Positions 8,457 to 17,502 of a stretch of 51,370 nucleotides of DNA are shown piece after piece. Both the position numbers and the translations under genes were made by a program. Every line of letters starts with the position of its first letter. Within the stretch, counting starts at the first letter, position 1. This DNA is from Gammaproteobacteria bacterium. Its GTDB lineage: Bacteria > Pseudomonadota > Gammaproteobacteria > Pseudomonadales > Pseudohongiellaceae. The notes under the pieces are model-generated. The model was not told the DNA's origin and ran no database searches. It saw nothing but the letters and a program-made list of their open reading frames with translations. The stretch covers positions 1-51,370 of the forward strand of contig JASBUV010000097.1 of NCBI GenBank assembly GCA_030147705.1, written 5' to 3'.

Positions 8457-9536
8457 ATGATCGAAGATAACGCAAACAAAGAAAAAGCACTCGCAGCGGC
8501 GCTGTCGCAGATTGAACGCCAGTTCGGCAAGGGCTCCATGATGCGCCTCGGGGATTCCGAGCGCGTTCAGATTCCTTCAATTTCCACTGGCTCACTGGGA
8601 CTCGATATTGCCCTCGGTATCGGCGGCCTTCCTCGCGGCCGGATCGTGGAAATCTATGGCCCGGAATCGTCTGGTAAGACCACCTTGACGCTACAGGTCA
8701 TCGCCGAAGCACAGAAGGCGGGTGGTAGCTGCGCCTTTATCGATGCCGAGCACGCTCTCGATCCGATCTATGCCGGCAATCTCGGTGTGGATGTTGATAA
8801 CCTGCTCGTCAGCCAGCCAGACACCGGTGAACAGGCACTGGAGATTTGCGACATGATTGTGCGCTCTGGTGCGGTAGATGTTGTGGTCGTTGACTCGGTA
8901 GCGGCGCTGACGCCCAAGGCAGAGATCGAAGGCGACATGGGCGACAGCCATATGGGCTTACAGGCTCGCCTGATGTCACAGGCGCTGCGCAAAATGACCG
9001 CCAACATCAAGAATTCCAATACGCTGGTAATCTTTATTAACCAGATCCGCATGAAGATTGGTGTGATGTTTGGATCTCCCGAAACGACTACCGGCGGCAA
9101 CGCACTCAAATTCTATTCTTCCGTCCGTCTGGATATTCGTCGTATAGGCTCAATCAAAGAGGGCGACGAAGTAGTGGGTAACGAGACCCGCGTAAAGGTG
9201 GTCAAGAACAAGGTTGCACCGCCATTTCGTCAGACCGAGTTCCAGATCATGTATGGAGAGGGCATCCATCACCTTGGCGAAGTCATCGATCTGGGTGTCA
9301 AACAGGGTCTGATCGAGAAGTCCGGAGCCTGGTACGCGTACAAGGGCGACAAGATTGGTCAGGGCAAGAAGAATGTCTCGCAATATCTCGAGGAGAATCC
9401 GGAGATTGCGGCTGAGATTGAGACCCAGATCAGGGCGCAACTCCTCAAACCGGCCAAAGGGAAAGGTGAGGAAGAGGCTATCGGGGCAAGTGATGACGTA
9501 GTCGTCCTTGCAGAAGCCAAGTCCAAAAAAGGCTGA
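8457..9536 (+). CDS. recA: Recombinase RecA
   Basis: RecA forms filaments on single-stranded DNA, catalyses strand exchange and triggers LexA self-cleavage. The 359-residue product has Walker A GPESSGKT at residues 68-75, Walker [14 protein letters not shown]-binding loops around [15 protein letters not shown] and [20 protein letters not shown], and the acidic C-terminal tail. The start is supported by AAGGA 7 bases upstream and by the match to the family N-terminus. It is under two LexA boxes and followed by recX, with a hairpin lacking a T-tract between the two. Confidence 0.99.
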   Translation: MIEDNANKEKALAAALSQIERQFGKGSMMRLGDSERVQIPSISTGSLGLDIALGIGGLPRGRIVEIYGPESSGKTTLTLQVIAEAQKAGGSCAFIDAEHALDPIYAGNLGVDVDNLLVSQPDTGEQALEICDMIVRSGAVDVVVVDSVAALTPKAEIEGDMGDSHMGLQARLMSQALRKMTANIKNSNTLVIFINQIRMKIGVMFGSPETTTGGNALKFYSSVRLDIRRIGSIKEGDEVVGNETRVKVVKNKVAPPFRQTEFQIMYGEGIHHLGEVIDLGVKQGLIEKSGAWYAYKGDKIGQGKKNVSQYLEENPEIAAEIETQIRAQLLKPAKGKGEEEAIGASDDVVVLAEAKSKKG

Positions 9537-9559
9537 TTCACCGGGCTCGCTGCGCAAGA

Positions 9560-9587
9560 CCGCTACCAGTACAGTGCTACTGTGCGG
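9560..9587 (+). other. Hairpin between recA and recX
   Basis: CCGC-TAC-CAGTA, loop CAGTGC, TACTG-T-GCGG forms a stem interrupted by a small internal loop. No T-tract follows, so it is not a standard terminator. In E. coli a weak terminator at this place limits RecX relative to RecA; this hairpin may play a comparable part. Confidence 0.5.
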
Positions 9588-9629
9588 CCACGCAGACGCA
9601 TCGAGCCAATCGGCCGCATCTAGCTGACC

Positions 9630-10106
9630 ATGGCTAGCGAACAACCTATCATCGATGTCCCCGTTCTCCGGCGGGCCGCCATGGATTTCTTGGCCCGCCG
9701 GGAACACTCTTTCTTTGAGCTACAACAAAAACTCTCTCGAAAATTCCCCGAAGCTGATCAGGAAATGCTGGAAGCTGTGCTTGCTGCATTGCGTAGTGAA
9801 AATCTACAGTCCGATGAGCGCTTCGTCGAATCCTATGTGCGCTACAGGAAATCACGCGGATTTGGAATGCTGCATATTCTGGCGGATCTACAAAGCCGCA
9901 AGGTAGGAGACGAACTCATTAGCAGGCATCTGTTCGCAGATGATGAAGACTGGTTACACATTGCTGAAGAGCTGACTGAGCGTCGACTGGGAGATATCCC
10001 GGTGGGGTTTGGTAGCAAAGCACATAAGAAACACCTCAGATTTCTGCAATCACGCGGTTTTTCTCCTCGCGAAATACGCGCCGTGTTGGACAAAAGAGTC
10101 AAGTAA
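9630..10106 (+). CDS. recX: Regulatory protein RecX
   Basis: RecX binds RecA filaments and limits their growth. The 158-residue product has the three-helix repeats of the family: RRAAMDFLARREHSFFELQQ near residue 15, then SDERFVESYVRYRKSRGFG, and LRFLQSRGFSPREIRAVLDK at the end. It begins 93 bases after recA in the same direction and is probably expressed as a minor read-through product of the SOS-induced recA transcript. Confidence 0.93.
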   Translation: MASEQPIIDVPVLRRAAMDFLARREHSFFELQQKLSRKFPEADQEMLEAVLAALRSENLQSDERFVESYVRYRKSRGFGMLHILADLQSRKVGDELISRHLFADDEDWLHIAEELTERRLGDIPVGFGSKAHKKHLRFLQSRGFSPREIRAVLDKRVK

Positions 10107-10259
10107 TCCGGTCACTAGCACTCAGCTTGGCGTTACGTACGCTCTCCTTGTGCGAGAAGCCTCAAAGGGACAACACGTGTGTGCTGTTCAAGAGCTGCGT
10201 GTCATCCATCGATAACTTATACTTGCCACACTAGCTGGAAGTCAGCCTGGAATGAACTG

Positions 10260-11177
10260 ATGTATTCGAAGACAAGGATTCTGCACACCGCGCTATTGAT
10301 TCTCGGCGCAAGCGCTACTCATCACACGAGTTGGGCGAACGAGACTATTCAGCTATCGCTATCAGCTGGTAGCGAAAGTAATGTCACCCGTGGTCTGCAT
10401 GACCCCCATATCAAACCGTCCGGATTCCTGAGTGCCCGATTGGAAGCGGGTAAGCTATTTCAGCTTGGTGTAAATGACTCGCTGTTGTTGGGAGTCGGCG
10501 CCAGTAGCAAGCGATATGGGAAGCTGTCCGGTTTTGACCAGACTGCCGCATCGCTATCCGCAACGTTTGTGCACAAGTTTGGATTTGGTGCCTATGCTCA
10601 TCAGCTCAGTCTATCCGCGTCGCATCAATGGTTGGCTGCGCGAGGAACAGCAAGAGACAGGGAAACCTCAGCGATAAATCTGGGGTGGAGCAAACGACTC
10701 ACGCCGGCATGGTCTTTGTTCGCGTCTGTATCCGCCGAAGAGAATCAGACGCAGGAGCTACCAATGCAGGCTCGTCTGAATGCACTGGGCTATGATCCTC
10801 TGGTGGCATTGCCTTTCAAGCTCTATGACTACAGCAGTAAAGCTCTGCAGATTGGCGCGGATTACACCTTCGCCAACGGATTAATGCTCACGGGGCAGTA
10901 CGAGCGGAGTGATGGGTACTCCATCTCGAGCACCGCTCACCCTTCGCAGTCCATCTATAAAATTGCATCGGCATTTTATATTGAGCCTGCGTTTGCAAAT
11001 GATTGGTACGCCTACCGGCTCAAGGCGGATATCGATTCCTATTCGCTGTCAGTTAGCATTCCACTTGCGCAAGATATGGCCGTGGATATTTCCGGTAACT
11101 GGTTCGATATCTCAGCTCCGGCAGGAAAGCATTATGATAATTCCGAGCTATCGGTTGGTCTGACCTGGGGATTCTAA
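10260..11177 (+). CDS. Predicted outer-membrane beta-barrel protein, function unknown
   Basis: I do not recognise a named family. The 305-residue product starts with a signal peptide (MYSKTRILHTALLILGASA..., cleavage likely after TSWA) and continues as alternating short hydrophobic/polar strands rich in Gly, Ser, Tyr and aromatic residues. It ends LSVGLTWGF with a terminal Phe, the usual mark of barrels folded by the BAM complex. An upstream in-frame start at 10179 exists but would put 27 unlikely residues before the signal. The gene ends 3 bases before the cupredoxin-like gene and is probably cotranscribed with it and with the cyclase gene. A role as a pore or surface partner for that pair is inference. 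Confidence 0.75.
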   Translation: MYSKTRILHTALLILGASATHHTSWANETIQLSLSAGSESNVTRGLHDPHIKPSGFLSARLEAGKLFQLGVNDSLLLGVGASSKRYGKLSGFDQTAASLSATFVHKFGFGAYAHQLSLSASHQWLAARGTARDRETSAINLGWSKRLTPAWSLFASVSAEENQTQELPMQARLNALGYDPLVALPFKLYDYSSKALQIGADYTFANGLMLTGQYERSDGYSISSTAHPSQSIYKIASAFYIEPAFANDWYAYRLKADIDSYSLSVSIPLAQDMAVDISGNWFDISAPAGKHYDNSELSVGLTWGF

Positions 11178-11180
11178 CGC

Positions 11181-11876
11181 ATGACTTTAACAGGGATTAT
11201 ACGTACGCAGTTGCGCCAGTCAGGACGATTTATGGTATTGCTCGTTCTGGGCTTTTGGCAGCAGTACGGGCTAGGGCAGACAATTCAATTTTCTTTGATT
11301 GATAGTGAAGGGCAGCCAGTAGAAGAAGCTGTCATTGAATTGATATTACCGGAGGCGATGCGAGGCGAGTATCAAGCGACAGCAATCCATGAGATCGATC
11401 AAGTGGACAAGGAGTTTGTTCCCCACATTAAAACTGTGGTTGCGGGAAGCCAGATTGGATTTCCAAATAGCGATGCCATCCTGCATCACGTGTATTCCTT
11501 TTCTGCGCCTCGACCGTTCAATATTCCGCTCTATGGCAGGGGCGAAAATGACGACTTTTTTGAGACATTTCCGCAGCCCGGTGTTGTCGAAATAGGTTGT
11601 AACATCCATGACTGGATGCTTGCCTATATCTATATCGGAGAAACCTCGCTAATGAGTATCACTAATGCTGAAGGCGCTGCGAGTTTGAGTGGGCTGCCAG
11701 GCGGAGATTTTCAGCTGCGGATCTGGCACGCTCGTCTGGATGCTCCCGGGAATGTTATGCAAGTGCCTGTTAGCCTGCAGGGTGGCCAGACGAGTAGTGT
11801 AGATCTGCAGGTCTCATTGCAAAGAGATCGCAGGATTCGCCGGGCGCCGTCTGCGAATCGTACGCGATATCGCTAA
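11181..11876 (+). CDS. Secreted cupredoxin-like protein (often labelled methylamine utilisation protein)
   Basis: The 231-residue protein has a signal peptide (residues 1 to about 33) and a plastocyanin-like fold signature. QIGFPNSDAILHHVYSFS (His102 and His103) and VEIGCNIHDWMLAYI (Cys140, His143, Met146) supply the set of His, Cys, His and Met residues expected of a type 1 copper site. The C-terminal part (about 155-215) looks like a small beta-sandwich (AEGAASLSGLPGGDFQLRIW). Proteins of this type are often called methylamine utilisation proteins, but no methylamine genes are here. It follows the barrel gene by 3 bases and precedes the cyclase gene by 14. I infer a periplasmic sensor or electron-transfer partner for the cyclase; copper binding is not proven by sequence. 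Confidence 0.7.
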   Translation: MTLTGIIRTQLRQSGRFMVLLVLGFWQQYGLGQTIQFSLIDSEGQPVEEAVIELILPEAMRGEYQATAIHEIDQVDKEFVPHIKTVVAGSQIGFPNSDAILHHVYSFSAPRPFNIPLYGRGENDDFFETFPQPGVVEIGCNIHDWMLAYIYIGETSLMSITNAEGAASLSGLPGGDFQLRIWHARLDAPGNVMQVPVSLQGGQTSSVDLQVSLQRDRRIRRAPSANRTRYR

Positions 11877-11890
11877 GTGGAAGCATCGAA

Positions 11891-13816
11891 GTGAGTGCAA
11901 GCAGAAAATTCTTTGCGTTCACCTCATTTCGCGCTCGCCTTCTGACATTTCTGTCCGCGCTTCTCATCCCCATTCTCGGTGGAACGCTGTATTACGTAAA
12001 TCGCAATAACACGGACTACACAGAAGAAACGATCAATACCTATTTGCAATTGGGCGCCGATGTCTTCGATTACACCAGGAGGCAGGAAGCTGAAAAGCTC
12101 ACATCTATCATCTCCAGTCTGACCTGGGACTATGGTTATCGTACTGCATTCGCAGCCAATGATCCGGCCACCTTGTTTGATGCCTCCCTGAATGTGATTG
12201 AGAGATCCATGGAAAGCACACACATGCTCATGGTAGTCGACCTTAATCACGAAGTGATCATCGATACCGCATTGCAAGGTTTTTCCCGAGTACAAGGCGC
12301 GTTCGAAGAGCTGCTCGTTCGTGCAGAGAACTCGGTTAATTTCCAGGCGGAAACGATTACTGAAGTCAATGGCGTGCCATACCAGCTTATTGCGCACGGA
12401 TTATACTTACCCCGTCAGGTCGCCTGGATCATCGGCGGTTTTGCACTCGATGATGCATTTGTTGAACGTGTTGCGGAAAGTGTTGTTTCTGAGGTCAGTA
12501 TCGTTCGGCATTTCTCCAGTGGTGAGAGGCAAGTTATCACTTCAACGCTTCCGGATGCAGAAAGACAGTTGCTGGCTGAGCAATTGGAGTTTGCTGGTGT
12601 TATAGACCGGATTCAGCTGATCAGCTATCCGAACGAGGATTGGAGCACGCTGTTGCGACCATTGTTTCAATCCGAAACTGATGGCAGCGAAGTGCTGGCA
12701 GTCATTCAGCGCTCCTATGATGAGAATCAGGAAAATGTTGTGCAGTTCCGGCAACTGCTGATCCAGTTTTATCTACTGGTATTTGCGCTGAGTCTGTTCG
12801 CGGTATTGCTGCTGGCGCGCTCTATTTCTCAACCGCTTACTCGGCTGGCAAGCGTGGTGCGCCGTATCGAAGCGGGCGACTATCTGAAGCGAGCAGAGAT
12901 TGAGTCCAGCGACGAATTGGGGGAACTGGCCGAGTCGGTTAACAACATGGCTAGCGGCCTCGCGGAAAAAGAGAAAGTAAGGGATCTGTTAGGCAAAGTC
13001 GTTTCACAGGAAATCGCAGAAGAGCTCTTGAATAACCCGGTCGAGCTGGGTGGTGAAGAGCGTGTAGTGACAGTGCTTTTCTCTGACATCAGAGGCTTTA
13101 CTTCCTATTGCGAGGGTTTGCCGCCGAAAGAGGTTCTGACCGCTCTCAATGAAGTGCTCAGCAGCATCAGTAATATTATTGAAGCGCACAGTGGGGTGGT
13201 GGACAAGTTTCAAGGAGATGCGGTGATGGCGTTGTTCGGCGCGCCCGTTACCGGACAGGACGATGCGAGCAACGCTGTGGCAGCTGCAGCGGAGATCGTT
13301 GCGACCCTGGACAGTCTCGATTCCAGACTGAGTGCTTGTGTCGGCATCAATACGGGTTTGGTTGTCGCCGGAAATCTCGGTTCAAAGAATCGACTGAATT
13401 ATTCTGTCATTGGCGACACTGTCAATCTGGCAGCGCGCCTGGAAAGTCTCACGCGCTACTATGGAACAGCCTCGATCGTCAGTGAGGCTACGGTTCAGGC
13501 CACACCGGAATTTCTGTTCCGCGAGCTGGACGAAGTCGTGGTGGCTGGAAAGCGGAAGCCAGTGAAGATATTTGAGCTCATAGGTCGCAAAAAGGAAGTT
13601 TCTGATGAGAAGAAGGCGGAAGTGAGCCAGTTTGCTTCAGCGCTGCAGTGTTACCGGGAACAAAATTGGCAATCTGCCCGGGAGCAGTTTATTCAGCTGC
13701 AGCGATCATGCGACAATAGCGCTCTCTGCCAGATATTCCTGGATCGTATAGCGCATTTTTCCACGAACCCGCCAGCCGAGAATTGGTCTGGCGTCTACGT
13801 TTTCGACAAGAAGTAG
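11891..13816 (+). CDS. Membrane class III adenylate cyclase with periplasmic sensor and HAMP domain
   Basis: The 641-residue protein has a first membrane helix (about 18-37), a large periplasmic region of roughly 245 residues that resembles a double Cache sensor, a second helix (about 288-309), a HAMP linker, and a class III cyclase domain (about 390-560). Metal-binding Asp399 (VLFSDIRGF) and Asp443 (FQGDAVMA) are present, Lys439 fits adenine selection, and IGDTVNLAARLE carries the transition-state Asn and Arg. The enzyme should therefore be active and make cAMP. The C-terminal tail has a TPR-like stretch ending in WSGVYVFDKK. The start is GTG with TGGAAG upstream. A 17-bp tandem duplication spans the stop codon. 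It is the last gene of the barrel-cupredoxin-cyclase unit. Confidence 0.88.
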   Translation: MSASRKFFAFTSFRARLLTFLSALLIPILGGTLYYVNRNNTDYTEETINTYLQLGADVFDYTRRQEAEKLTSIISSLTWDYGYRTAFAANDPATLFDASLNVIERSMESTHMLMVVDLNHEVIIDTALQGFSRVQGAFEELLVRAENSVNFQAETITEVNGVPYQLIAHGLYLPRQVAWIIGGFALDDAFVERVAESVVSEVSIVRHFSSGERQVITSTLPDAERQLLAEQLEFAGVIDRIQLISYPNEDWSTLLRPLFQSETDGSEVLAVIQRSYDENQENVVQFRQLLIQFYLLVFALSLFAVLLLARSISQPLTRLASVVRRIEAGDYLKRAEIESSDELGELAESVNNMASGLAEKEKVRDLLGKVVSQEIAEELLNNPVELGGEERVVTVLFSDIRGFTSYCEGLPPKEVLTALNEVLSSISNIIEAHSGVVDKFQGDAVMALFGAPVTGQDDASNAVAAAAEIVATLDSLDSRLSACVGINTGLVVAGNLGSKNRLNYSVIGDTVNLAARLESLTRYYGTASIVSEATVQATPEFLFRELDEVVVAGKRKPVKIFELIGRKKEVSDEKKAEVSQFASALQCYREQNWQSAREQFIQLQRSCDNSALCQIFLDRIAHFSTNPPAENWSGVYVFDKK

Positions 13817-13829
13817 TTTTCGACAAGAA
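13799..13829 (+). repeat. 17-bp period tandem duplication across the cyclase stop codon
   Basis: GTTTTCGACAAGAA is repeated exactly at 13799-13812 and 13816-13829. The TAG stop (13814-13816) lies at the junction, so the duplication itself appears to have created or preserved the stop; with a single copy the frame would run on. Confidence 0.9.
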
Positions 13830-13915
13830 ATGCAGCCGCGTGTGCCCGACACTGGCTTGCTGGCTAATACCATTGGTTTAACTGAATTAACATAACCGCG
13901 CTTCGCGGAGAATTA

Positions 13916-15184
13916 TTGGACAAACAAATGAAACTGATCAAACCGTTCCGAGGTCTGCGCCCAACTCGCGAACTTGCAGCGCGAGTCGCTGCTCATCCCT
14001 ATGACGTACTCAACAGAGAAGAAGCTTTCGAGTTGGCGAAAGATAATCCGTATAGCTTCTTGCACATCAATAAGCCAGAGGTCGACGTCGACCCGGAAAT
14101 CGATGTCCACGACCCTAGGGTCTATCAAAAAGGGCGTGAGAATCTACAGCGCTTCATCAGCGAAGGCATTCTGCACAGGGACGCAGAAGAGACGCTGTAT
14201 GTGTACAAGCAGGTGATGGGTTCCCATGAGCAGGTCGGTTTGGTCGCAGCTGCGTCGGTAGATGCCTATGACAAGAACCTTATCAAGAAGCATGAATTCA
14301 CCCGCCCGGAAAAGGAAGACGACCGGGTAAATCATATCGATACCCTGTCCGCTCAGGTGGGCCCCGTATTCCTGACTTACGAAGCGCAGGCCGAGATCGA
14401 CGAGATGATAGGCGGCATTGTCAAAGGGGAGCCGGTTTACGATTTCCAGGCGGACGACAATACGCGGCATGTTTTCTGGGTGATCGAAGACAAGGCGCTG
14501 GTGCAGCGGATCGAACAGGCGGTAAACAGTCTCAAGGCGCTCTATGTGGCCGATGGTCATCACCGCTCCGCAGCTGCATCCAGAGTGCAAAAGCTCCGGC
14601 AGCAACGCCAACCTGACTTCGATGGCACTGAGTCGTTCAATTATTTTCTGGTTGTCCTGTTTCCGCATAATCAAATGCAGATTCTCGATTACAATCGCAT
14701 CATCAAAGACCTGAACGGTCACGAAGCTGCGGAATTTCTGGATAAGCTATCGAGGCACTTCGATATTGAGGCGGTAGCAGATGCGAGCGCGGCGAAACCA
14801 GGCAAAGCTCGGGAATTTGCCCTCTATGTGCAAAAGCAATGGTACCGACTGACGGCCAATGCAGCGCTCGAAGCGAGCATCGATAACAATGACCCGGTGC
14901 TGAGCCTGGATGTAAGCATTCTTCAGAACACCGTGCTTGAGCCTTTGTTGGGGATTGTTGATCAGCGTACAGACAAGCGTGTTGATTTTGTCGGTGGCAT
15001 CCGTGGCTTGAAAGAACTCGAAAAGCGAGTCAACAGTGGCGAGTGGGAGTTGGCTATTGCGCTCTACGCAACGTCTATTGAAAGCTTGATGGCTATTGCT
15101 GACGCCAATGAAGTAATGCCACCGAAGTCGACCTGGTTCGAGCCCAAGCTCAAGAGCGGCCTGGTTGTTCACGTGCTCGACTAG
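13916..15184 (+). CDS. DUF1015 family protein, function unknown
   Basis: The 422-residue cytoplasmic protein matches the DUF1015 family: KLIKPFRGLRPTRELAARVA at the start, AHPYDVLNREEAFELA, then KKHEFTRPEKEDDRVNHID and a central ADGHHRSAAASRV block that is the most conserved part. Its biochemical role is unknown; members often sit beside serine or one-carbon genes in other bacteria. I keep the TTG start at 13916 because GGAG (13907-13910) lies 5 bases before it. The ATG at 13928 would give the more familiar MKLIKPFRG but has only a weak GGA upstream. A small hairpin, CCGCG-CTT-CGCGG (13896-13908), overlaps the ribosome-binding site and may damp translation. Confidence 0.85.
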   Translation: MDKQMKLIKPFRGLRPTRELAARVAAHPYDVLNREEAFELAKDNPYSFLHINKPEVDVDPEIDVHDPRVYQKGRENLQRFISEGILHRDAEETLYVYKQVMGSHEQVGLVAAASVDAYDKNLIKKHEFTRPEKEDDRVNHIDTLSAQVGPVFLTYEAQAEIDEMIGGIVKGEPVYDFQADDNTRHVFWVIEDKALVQRIEQAVNSLKALYVADGHHRSAAASRVQKLRQQRQPDFDGTESFNYFLVVLFPHNQMQILDYNRIIKDLNGHEAAEFLDKLSRHFDIEAVADASAAKPGKAREFALYVQKQWYRLTANAALEASIDNNDPVLSLDVSILQNTVLEPLLGIVDQRTDKRVDFVGGIRGLKELEKRVNSGEWELAIALYATSIESLMAIADANEVMPPKSTWFEPKLKSGLVVHVLD

Positions 15185-15224
15185 TCTACGAATCCCTACA
15201 CACTGACAAGTAAGCTCTGCCAAT

Positions 15225-15252
15225 AAAAAAGCCGCGGTAATTACCGCGGCTT
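15225..15252 (-). terminator. Terminator between DUF1015 gene and hsp20
   Basis: A 24-base perfect palindrome (15229-15252, core GCCGCGGTAATTACCGCGGC) is followed on the minus strand by six T. It is a strong rho-independent terminator for hsp20 and may also slow transcription from the convergent DUF1015 gene. Confidence 0.9.
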
Positions 15253-15285
15253 CAGTTCAAGGAGTTGAAGCAGTTTACTGCGGCT

Positions 15286-15747
15286 TCAGGCAGCGGAGCG
15301 TTTGGCCATATCGATCAATTTGCTACCACCATTATTAATGGGGATGGACTTTGGCTTTTCTGCTTCCGGAATTTCTCGTGCCAGCTCGATATGAAGCATG
15401 CCGTTTTCAAGGCGGGCATTCTTGACTTCAACATGATCTGCTAGCTGAAATCGGCGCTCAAAATTGCGTGCCGCAATTCCGCGATGCAAGAAATTACGCT
15501 CTACCTCTTCCTGGGCCTTCTGGCCTTTCACAGTCAAGGTTTGCTTCTCTGTCTGGATGTTGAGTTCGTCTTGATCGAACCCGGCCACCGCCATGGTGAT
15601 TCGGTACTGGTCTTTCTCCAGCAACTCGATGTTGTAGGGCGGGTAGCCATTTGAATTGTCACTGCGATTTACGGCGTCGAGCAATGAAGAAAGGTGGTCG
15701 AAGCCGACAGTGCTGCGGTACAGGGGTGAAAAATCTAAAGTTCTCAT
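15286..15747 (-). CDS. Small heat-shock protein of the Hsp20/IbpA type
   Basis: This is an ATP-independent chaperone that holds unfolded proteins in aggregates for later refolding by DnaK and ClpB. At 153 residues it has the IbpA layout: N-terminal MRTLDFSPLYRSTVGFDHL, an alpha-crystallin domain at about 36-125 (YNIELLEKDQYRITMAVAGF, then FLHRGIAARNFERRFQLADH and the GMLHIELAREIPE strand), and a C-terminal tail with the SIPI form of the IxI motif. It stands alone, with a sigma32-type promoter and an RNA thermometer upstream, so both transcription and translation should respond to heat. Confidence 0.95.
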   Translation of the reverse strand: MRTLDFSPLYRSTVGFDHLSSLLDAVNRSDNSNGYPPYNIELLEKDQYRITMAVAGFDQDELNIQTEKQTLTVKGQKAQEEVERNFLHRGIAARNFERRFQLADHVEVKNARLENGMLHIELAREIPEAEKPKSIPINNGGSKLIDMAKRSAA

Positions 15748-15751
15748 AACA

Positions 15752-15834
15752 CATATCCTCTAGTTTAAAAGCAATATGAATGGCGCCCATCGTTTGATCG
15801 GGCCGAATGTTCAGAGCCTCGGTTGAGCGCTCTG
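15752..15834 (-). promoter_or_regulatory. ROSE-like RNA thermometer in the hsp20 leader
   Basis: The leader folds into three hairpins. I: 15812-15834, CAGAGC-G-CTC, loop AACC, GAG-GCTCTG. II: 15785-15803, GCCC-G-ATC, loop AAAC, GAT-GGGC. III: 15752-15778, where CATATT(G)CTTT pairs with AGAGGATATG. In hairpin III the UUGCU of the 5' arm pairs with the AGGA of the ribosome-binding site with one bulged G, exactly the conserved core of ROSE elements. Heat should open it and allow translation. Confidence 0.85.
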
Positions 15835-15843
15835 TATGAGAGT

Positions 15844-15871
15844 AGGTAGGGGCTGTGTTGGGGATTTCAAG
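15844..15871 (-). promoter_or_regulatory. Sigma32 (heat-shock) promoter of hsp20
   Basis: On the minus strand CTTGAAA (15871-15865) is followed after 12 bases by CCCCTACCT (15852-15844), close to the RpoH consensus CTTGAAA and CCCCATnT. The start would fall near 15837, just before thermometer hairpin I. Confidence 0.85.
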
Positions 15872-15992
15872 GGGAGGGATTGCAGAATTTTGCCAATTCG
15901 CTGTAGCAGCCTGAGAATCGGCGGGCACGAGTCAGGCGTAGACAACGCAGCCCCCGATAGAGCGAGGTGCTGCGCCGTGCTGCGTTATTTTG

Positions 15993-17441
15993 CTAGATGA
16001 CCAGCAGGTCCATGAATTCATTGACCGGAGTCTGCTCCAGCTTCTGTTGATCCTTGCAGAGCGCGAAGATGGCTTCGCTACGCTTGGCCGGGAAGCGCGT
16101 TGCCAGATTGCTGCGGAATTTCGCTTCCAGCAGGGGAATGCCTTCTTCGCGTCGCCGACGGTGACCAACAGGATAGTCGATAGCGACTTTGTCAGTGCAA
16201 TTGCCATCCTTGAAGTAAACCTGGAGCGAATTGGCGATTGATCGCTTTTCAGGTTCCAGATATTCCTTACTGTATGTAGGGTTTTCGTGGACTTCCATTT
16301 TCTCTCGCAATTCATCAATGATCGGGTTCGCTTCGTGGAAACTGTCCTCATAGTGTTCGGCGACCAGATTGCCGAAGGCGAGGGGAACCGCTGTCATGTA
16401 TTGCAGGCAATGGTCGCGATCGGCGGGATTATTCAGAGGGCCTGACTTGCTGATGATGCGAATTGCTGACTCGTGGGTGTGAATGACGATCTTGTCGATT
16501 TCGTGCAAACGATCCTTCACCACGGGGTGCAATTTAACCGCTGCCTCTGCGGCGGTTTGAGAGTGGAATTCCGCCGGGAAGGAGATTTTGAAGAGGATGT
16601 TTTCCATTACATAGCTTCCGTAAGGCATTGGAAAGCTGAAACATTTCCCTTTAAAGGAAACGTCATAGAATCCCCAGGTCGGGGCGGTCAGGACGCTGGG
16701 GTAGCCGATTTCGCCGCGCAAGGTCAGATCGGCCAGACGCACCGCCCTTGAGGTGGCATCGCCTGCAGCCCATGACTTGCGAGGGCCTGCATTCGGGGCA
16801 TGGCGGTAAGTCCGCAGGCTGGAGCCATCCAGCCAGGCCTGAGACAAGGCATCAATGACCTGCTCTCGGGTACCACCAAGCATTCTCGTTACCACCGCTG
16901 TTGAGGCGACGCGCACCAGGAGGACGTGGCACAGGCCGACGCGGTTGAAGCTGTTCTCCAGTGCGAGAACTCCTTGAATCTCATGAGCTTTGATCATGGC
17001 GGTGAGCACATCGCGCATGTTGAGAGGGGCTTTTCCAGCAGCGATTCGCGTCTGGGAAAGGTAATCCGCAACAGCCAGTATCGCGCCAAGGTTGTCTGAC
17101 GGGTGGCCCCACTCTGCGGCCAACCAGGTGTCGTTATAGTCCAGCCAGCGCACGATACAGCCGATGTCCCATGCCGCTTTGACCGGATCCAGTCGGAACT
17201 GGGTACCTGGGACACGGGCCCCATTGGGAACCACCGTGCCCTCAACCAGGGGGCCCAGCAGCTTGGTACATTCTGGAAAGCGCAGAGCCAACAGGCCGCA
17301 GCCCAGAGTATCCATCAGGCAATTGCGGGCGGTGTTATAGGCTTCGTCCGAATCTATCTCGTAATCACAGACATAGTTAGCGATATCAACCAGTACCTGA
17401 TCTGGCTCTGGTCGCTGGTTCATGTCAACATTCGCGCTCAT
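15993..17441 (-). CDS. prpD: 2-methylcitrate dehydratase PrpD
   Basis: PrpD dehydrates 2-methylcitrate to 2-methylaconitate in the methylcitrate cycle that burns propionyl-CoA. The 482-residue protein is the usual length (E. coli 483) and belongs to the MmgE/PrpD family: [20 protein letters not shown] near residue 40, [20 protein letters not shown] near 98, [17 protein letters not shown] near 220, and [17 protein letters not shown] near 255. It is the last gene of gntR-prpB-prpC-prpD. No acnD/prpF pair is present, so this is the PrpD-type pathway, which also needs an aconitase from elsewhere in the genome. Confidence 0.95.
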   Translation of the reverse strand: MSANVDMNQRPEPDQVLVDIANYVCDYEIDSDEAYNTARNCLMDTLGCGLLALRFPECTKLLGPLVEGTVVPNGARVPGTQFRLDPVKAAWDIGCIVRWLDYNDTWLAAEWGHPSDNLGAILAVADYLSQTRIAAGKAPLNMRDVLTAMIKAHEIQGVLALENSFNRVGLCHVLLVRVASTAVVTRMLGGTREQVIDALSQAWLDGSSLRTYRHAPNAGPRKSWAAGDATSRAVRLADLTLRGEIGYPSVLTAPTWGFYDVSFKGKCFSFPMPYGSYVMENILFKISFPAEFHSQTAAEAAVKLHPVVKDRLHEIDKIVIHTHESAIRIISKSGPLNNPADRDHCLQYMTAVPLAFGNLVAEHYEDSFHEANPIIDELREKMEVHENPTYSKEYLEPEKRSIANSLQVYFKDGNCTDKVAIDYPVGHRRRREEGIPLLEAKFRSNLATRFPAKRSEAIFALCKDQQKLEQTPVNEFMDLLVI

Positions 17442-17502
17442 AATAGTCCTTTTATAACAATGGGTTACTTTGTTTAATTTATGTAAAAACTAGATTTAGT
17501 AA

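Noticed and set aside
10179-10259. Upstream start for the barrel protein
   Set aside because: It would place 27 residues rich in Cys, His and Trp before a clean signal peptide that begins at 10260.
11181-11876. True methylamine dehydrogenase cluster
   Set aside because: No mauA/mauB or maturation genes are nearby; the customary family label does not describe the context.
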